Source: an uncultured Oscillospiraceae bacterium (GTDB taxonomy: Bacteria > Bacillota > Clostridia > Oscillospirales > Oscillospiraceae). Taken from it: a DNA stretch of 7,994 bases. Where the stretch lies: NCBI GenBank assembly GCA_910587785.1, contig CAJUOA010000126.1:1-7994 (forward strand), read 5' to 3'. Position 1 is the first letter of the stretch, and the number at the start of each line of letters is the position of its first letter. Under the pieces are notes generated by a model. It worked only from the letters and a program-made list of their open reading frames with translations. It ran no database searches and was not told where the DNA came from. Positions 5,399-7,994 of the stretch are shown here, piece by piece. The translations under genes were made by a program, and so were the position numbers.

Positions 5399-5563
5399 TC
5401 AGCTGATGAGGGTCCACTCGAAGTTTTCCCACAGCAGGCGGCTCCCGACATCGGTGCCGTCAGGGAGCAGGAACATGGCCACCTGGTTGTCCACGCCGCT
5501 GTCGCTCTTCAGATAGGCGTAGTCCCCGTTGATGGTCTCCACGGTGTAGTAGACAGGTTCCAT
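5399..5563 (-). CDS. Small conserved-looking protein, DUF3006-like
   Basis: A 54-residue protein running from MEPVYYTVETINGDYAYL to ENFEWTLIS. The pattern of a short beta start, GDYAYLKSDSG, then LLPDGTDVGSRLLW resembles small DUF3006-type beta proteins (GD-x-A-x-L, followed by LP-x-G-x-x-x-G). The match is by eye and the function is unknown. There is no signal peptide or membrane segment. The start is the ATG at 5563-5561, chosen because TGGAGG lies 7 bases upstream; the frame stays open to 5701 but that extension overlaps the promoter. A near-consensus promoter and an own terminator indicate an independently and probably well-expressed gene. It is convergent with the alkD-like gene and divergent from the BIG2 operon. 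Confidence 0.78.
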   Translation of the reverse strand: MEPVYYTVETINGDYAYLKSDSGVDNQVAMFLLPDGTDVGSRLLWENFEWTLIS

Positions 5564-5594
5564 GGGGCGTCCTCCAGTCGCATGATCTTGCCAG

Positions 5595-5623
5595 AGTATA
5601 GCACAGCTCCGCCGGGAAGTCAA
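5595..5623 (-). promoter_or_regulatory. Strong promoter of the 54-residue gene
   Basis: On the minus strand: TTGACT (5623-5618), a 17-base spacer and TATACT (5600-5595). Each hexamer is one base off consensus, making this the best -35/-10 pair in the window. The leader would be about 25 bases. Confidence 0.85.
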
Positions 5624-5680
5624 ATCAGCGGGAGGCTGTGGGCGCCCCGGCGAAAAAAACGACAGTTTTCCGCAAAATTC

Positions 5681-5709
5681 TTGTAAAATTGCAGAAAGCA
5701 TGTTACAAT
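5681..5709 (+). promoter_or_regulatory. Promoter of the BIG2/Imm-5-like/yaaA operon
   Basis: TTGTAA (5681-5686), a 17-base spacer and TACAAT (5704-5709), with TGT just before the -10 giving an extended -10. It faces away from the minus-strand promoter at 5595-5623. Transcription should start near 5716. Confidence 0.78.
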
Positions 5710-5745
5710 AGCTCCATACTATCGATGAAAGGGGCGGGGTCAGCT

Positions 5746-6468
5746 ATGGCAGATCCGAACACGCAAAGACAGGGGAGAAGTACTTCAAGAGCCCCCAAAT
5801 TCCATATTTTCGGCATGACACTGGATCAAAAGGAGCTTATCATCGCCGCTTACTGCGCGTTTTTCTTCTGCGTCGCCATCATCGGCATGATCGCCGGGGG
5901 GCTGGGCGGAAAGGAAGAAGCGCCCAAGGAGCCTCCGCCGGAGCCAATCGTGACCCAGGGGGACGATGAGCCGGAGGAGCCCGAGCCGGAGCCCTTCAAG
6001 CTCTCCCAGACCAGCGCCTCCCTGGACCCGGGCGGTTCAGTGACCCTTTTTGTCACCGGGGCGATGGGTGAGGTGTCCTGGGCTACCTCCAACAACAAGG
6101 TGGTCACGGTGGCGGACGGCGTGGTCACCGCTGTGGCAGGCGGGAGCGCCACGGTGACGGCTACCTCGGGGGAGGACTCCGCCGTGTGCATCTTCACGGT
6201 CTCCGGTGTACCCTACGTGAGTACGCTGAACCTGTACCTCAACAAAACGGATTTCACCTTTGTGTCCGGCAGTGCCCCTGTGCAGATGCGGCTGAAGCTC
6301 AAGGAGACCCGTGCGGACTATGACGGCGAAATCGTCTGGGCCAGCGCGGACCCCCAGATCGCCAAGATCAGCGAGACCGGTCTGGTCGAGTGGGTGGGCA
6401 AGGGTACCACCACCGTCACCGCCACCGTGGACGGACTGGTCTTTGAATGCATCGTCCGGGCGAAGTAG
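5746..6468 (+). CDS. Membrane-anchored protein with two BIG2-like Ig domains
   Basis: A 240-residue protein. Residues 1-30 are polar and basic (RQGRSTSRAPK) and probably cytoplasmic. Residues 31-53 form one hydrophobic membrane segment (LIIAAYCAFFFCVAIIGMIA) with no signal-peptidase site that I can see. Residues 56-84 are a Pro/Glu/Asp-rich spacer. Residues 85-154 and about 162-239 are two bacterial Ig-like (BIG2) repeats, with the typical W-x-S/T-S/D-x-x-x-V/I-A/T pattern (VSWATSNNKVVTV, IVWASADPQIAKI) followed by G-x-A/T-T-V-T-A-T. The architecture suggests a type II membrane protein with its Ig repeats outside the cell. The start at 5746 gives a sensible N-terminus, but its SD is weak (AAAGGGG, 11 bases away). 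An ATG at 5725 has none. It is the first gene of a three-gene operon. Its binding partner is unknown. Confidence 0.85.
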   Translation: MADPNTQRQGRSTSRAPKFHIFGMTLDQKELIIAAYCAFFFCVAIIGMIAGGLGGKEEAPKEPPPEPIVTQGDDEPEEPEPEPFKLSQTSASLDPGGSVTLFVTGAMGEVSWATSNNKVVTVADGVVTAVAGGSATVTATSGEDSAVCIFTVSGVPYVSTLNLYLNKTDFTFVSGSAPVQMRLKLKETRADYDGEIVWASADPQIAKISETGLVEWVGKGTTTVTATVDGLVFECIVRAK

Positions 6469-6479
6469 GAGGGAGCACT

Positions 6480-6995
6480 GTGGCAAAGTTGCGGAAAATG
6501 CTGGGCAGTGTGGAGGACCCCGCTGTCCGGGAACTGATGGGCCTCATTGAGACTCAGAGCAGGACCACGCTGACCCGTTGGGCCGCAGCCTACACGGCGG
6601 AGCAGTATCTGCCGCTGACCGGCGGGGAAGATGGACGTCTTTCGGCGGCGGTGGAGGCGGTCAGCGCCAACCTGCGGGGAGATCTGACGTTGAAGGAGGC
6701 GAAAGTGCTTCTCGCCGAAGCCCGCAAGGCCGCGCAGGAGGAGACGGACCCAGTACGGCAGGCCGCGGCCCGGGCGGTGTCCACCGCTTGCGGCACGCTG
6801 ACCACCCCTACCAATGCTTTGGGATTTGCCTTTTACGGCGCTGCGGCCTGGGCCTACCACACCGCCGGGACGGAGGCGGCTCGGGAGGAGCACGACCGTT
6901 TAGCCCAGGAGGAGCTGGAGCGGATTTTGACCTCCTTGCGGAGAGCCGCCGTGCCGGATGAGGCGGACCCGGTAAATGTCAACTGGAACTGCTAG
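6480..6995 (+). CDS. Imm-5-like putative immunity protein
   Basis: A 171-residue, almost wholly helical, Ala-rich protein without a signal or membrane segment. Its layout matches the Imm-5-like putative immunity family: RWAAAYTAEQYLPL (33-46), DGRLSAAVEAVSANLRGDLT (51-70), an Ala-rich helix with KEAKVLLAEARKAA (72-85), AAARAVSTACGT (95-106) and a C-terminal HDRLAQEELERIL (138-150). The family is predicted to neutralise polymorphic toxins, but few members have been tested and no toxin gene lies here. The start is the GTG at 6480, because AGGAGGG is exactly 6 bases upstream and overlaps the preceding stop codon. An ATG at 6447 would overlap the BIG2 gene and lacks an SD. The gaps are 11 bases upstream and 13 bases downstream, so translation may be coupled. 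The family call is by pattern, and the function is open. Confidence 0.75.
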   Translation: MAKLRKMLGSVEDPAVRELMGLIETQSRTTLTRWAAAYTAEQYLPLTGGEDGRLSAAVEAVSANLRGDLTLKEAKVLLAEARKAAQEETDPVRQAAARAVSTACGTLTTPTNALGFAFYGAAAWAYHTAGTEAAREEHDRLAQEELERILTSLRRAAVPDEADPVNVNWNC

Positions 6996-7008
6996 GGGAG
7001 GGGGCTCT

Positions 7009-7761
7009 ATGCGCATCATCATCTCTCCGGCGAAGAAAATGAACGCCGATACTGACAGCTTTCCCAGCAGAGGCCTGCCCAGGATGCTGGAGCGGACAGA
7101 GGCGCTCCTTGCCAAACTGCGGGAGATGTCTTATGAGGAGCTCAAGGCGCTCTGGAAGTGTAACGACCAGATAGCGGAACTGAATTTCCGGCGTCTGCGG
7201 GATATGGACCTCCGCCGGGGGCTGGCGCCCGCTATTATGGCTTATGAGGGCATCCAGTATCAGTATATGGCCCCAGGGGTGTTCACCCGGGAGGCGCTGG
7301 ATTATGTGTCGGAGCATCTTCGGATATTGTCCGGATTCTACGGCGTCCTCCTGCCCTTCGACGGCGTGACGCCCTACCGGCTGGAGATGCAGGCCAAGCT
7401 TCCGGTGGGCGGGGCGAAGGACCTCTACGGCTTCTGGGGAGACCAAATCGCGGAGGAGGTCTTTGCCGGCGCGGACTGCGTCCTGAATTTGGCCTCCAAG
7501 GAGTACAGTGCCTGTGTCACCAGGTATGTGCCAGAGGGGGCGCGGGTGGTCACCTGTGTCTTCGGGGAGCGGAAGGATGGCAAGATCGTCGAAAAGGGCA
7601 CCCAGTGCAAGATGGCCCGGGGGGAGATGGTCCGCTTTTTGGCGGAGAACCAGCTTGCAGAGCCGGAGGACGCCAAAGGCTTTGACCGGCTGGGGTATCA
7701 GTTTTCCCCAGAGCTGTCCGGTGGGGACAGCTATGCCTTTGTAAAAAGATCCAGATGTTAA
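7009..7761 (+). CDS. yaaA: Peroxide stress protein YaaA
   Basis: A cytoplasmic protein of 250 residues, the normal length for the YaaA (DUF328) family. In E. coli it is induced by OxyR and limits free iron and Fenton damage to DNA during hydrogen peroxide stress; family members bind DNA. Family marks are the N-terminal IIISPAKKMN (3-12), AIMAYEGIQYQYM (75-87), LSGFYGVLLPFDGVTPYRLE (107-126), LNLASKEYS (159-167), and the C-terminal half with ERKDGKIVEKGT (187-198), KMARGEMVRFLAE (201-213) and GY-x-F (229-232). The start is the ATG at 7009, 5 bases after a G-rich SD. It is the last gene of the operon, before a perfect hairpin. No OxyR or PerR site is evident at the operon promoter, so peroxide control here is not shown. 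Confidence 0.93.
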   Translation: MRIIISPAKKMNADTDSFPSRGLPRMLERTEALLAKLREMSYEELKALWKCNDQIAELNFRRLRDMDLRRGLAPAIMAYEGIQYQYMAPGVFTREALDYVSEHLRILSGFYGVLLPFDGVTPYRLEMQAKLPVGGAKDLYGFWGDQIAEEVFAGADCVLNLASKEYSACVTRYVPEGARVVTCVFGERKDGKIVEKGTQCKMARGEMVRFLAENQLAEPEDAKGFDRLGYQFSPELSGGDSYAFVKRSRC

Positions 7762-7800
7762 AATGCTGGCTAGGAGGCATCCCCTGACCATCAATACGGA

Positions 7801-7835
7801 ACGCCCCCGGTGCGGATCGTTCGCACCGGGGGCGT
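7801..7835 (+). terminator. Terminator of the yaaA operon
   Basis: ACGCCCCCGGTGCG (7801-7814) and CGCACCGGGGGCGT (7822-7835) form a perfect 14-bp stem with a 7-base loop, 39 bases after the yaaA stop. The tail (AGGTTAGGTTTGTTCC) is T-rich but broken by G, so it may act in both directions or mainly protect the 3' end. Confidence 0.8.
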
Positions 7836-7860
7836 AGGTTAGGTTTGTTCCTGCCGCTGT

Positions 7861-7994
7861 TCAGCGGTCAAAGGAGGGGTTCATGTAATAGACGTTTTTT
7901 TCGCCTAGACGGTCCTTTGCTAAGCGCAGTCCTTCGCCGAAGTTAGCAATTTAAGTAAGGGCCATTCAGCCCTAGAGCCGCAAGGGATTCCGGC
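7861..7994 (-). other. Unassigned segment with reading-frame fragments and dyads
   Basis: Two short open stretches read on the minus strand. One (7950-7861) ends GEKNVYYMNPSFDR before TGA, but it is closed upstream by TAA and has no suitable start. The other (7994-7920) enters from outside the window, reads GIPCGSRAEWPLLKLLTS, and stops at TAG. They are in different frames and overlap, as if from a degenerate or frameshifted coding end. The segment also carries TTGCTAA/TTAGCAA (7917-7923, 7943-7949) around CTTCG-c-CGAAG (7932-7942), and GGGC/GCCC (7959-7962, 7969-7972). I recognise no gene. It could be the edge of a repeat or a gene remnant. Confidence 0.35.

Noticed and set aside
6447..6479. 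ATG start at 6447 for the Imm-5-like protein
   Set aside because: It would overlap the BIG2 gene by 22 bases without an SD. GTG at 6480 has AGGAGGG 6 bases upstream.
7870..7888. Ideal SD (AAAGGAGG) followed by ATG directly followed by TAA on the plus strand, a start-stop pair
   Set aside because: The same bases read PSF and YYM in the minus-strand frame fragment, and there is no promoter of its own. Chance is the simplest explanation.

Overview
The window is GC-rich, with tight Shine-Dalgarno (SD) spacing, sigma-A-type promoters and a clostridial gene complement. It looks like the chromosome of a gut Firmicute of the Oscillospiraceae type (Flavonifractor or Lawsonibacter-like). This assignment is inferred from base composition, protein style and the GC-rich dyad repeat, not from a database match.

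Left part (1-2480): the last 35 codons of an unidentified gene, then a pyrophosphate-type phosphofructokinase (pfp, minus strand) with its own promoter and a leader carrying two perfect hairpins. Next come two small divergent DNA-binding proteins: a ribbon-helix-helix type on the minus strand and an XRE/Cro type on the plus strand. Their 109-base shared control region holds a perfect 14-base palindrome and a perfect 10-bp dyad that takes in the SD of the XRE gene. A GC-rich repeat of about 200 bases, apparently one inverted-repeat element inside another, begins inside the stop codon of the XRE gene.

Middle part (2417-5400): class II fructose-bisphosphate aldolase (fba) with a clear promoter and a strong terminator. 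It is followed by a YfcE-like metallophosphoesterase, a DnaQ-like 3'-5' exonuclease and an AlkD-like DNA glycosylase, all on the plus strand. The last two are 16 bases apart and form a likely DNA-repair pair. Pfp and aldolase are consecutive glycolytic steps and sit on either side of the regulator pair and repeat.

Right part (5358-7994): a hairpin shared by convergent genes ends alkD and a 54-residue orphan protein that has a near-consensus promoter. A divergent promoter then drives a three-gene operon: a membrane-anchored protein with two BIG2-like Ig domains, an Imm-5-like putative immunity protein starting at GTG, and the peroxide-stress protein YaaA. The gaps are 11 and 13 bases and the operon ends at a perfect 14-bp hairpin. 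The last 130 bases hold inverted repeats and fragments of reading frames that I cannot assign.

Most of the window is ordinary core metabolism and repair. The parts worth a second look are the RHH/XRE control region, the nested repeat, and the BIG2/Imm-5-like/YaaA operon. I see no CRISPR array, tRNA, rRNA, transposase or phage gene.
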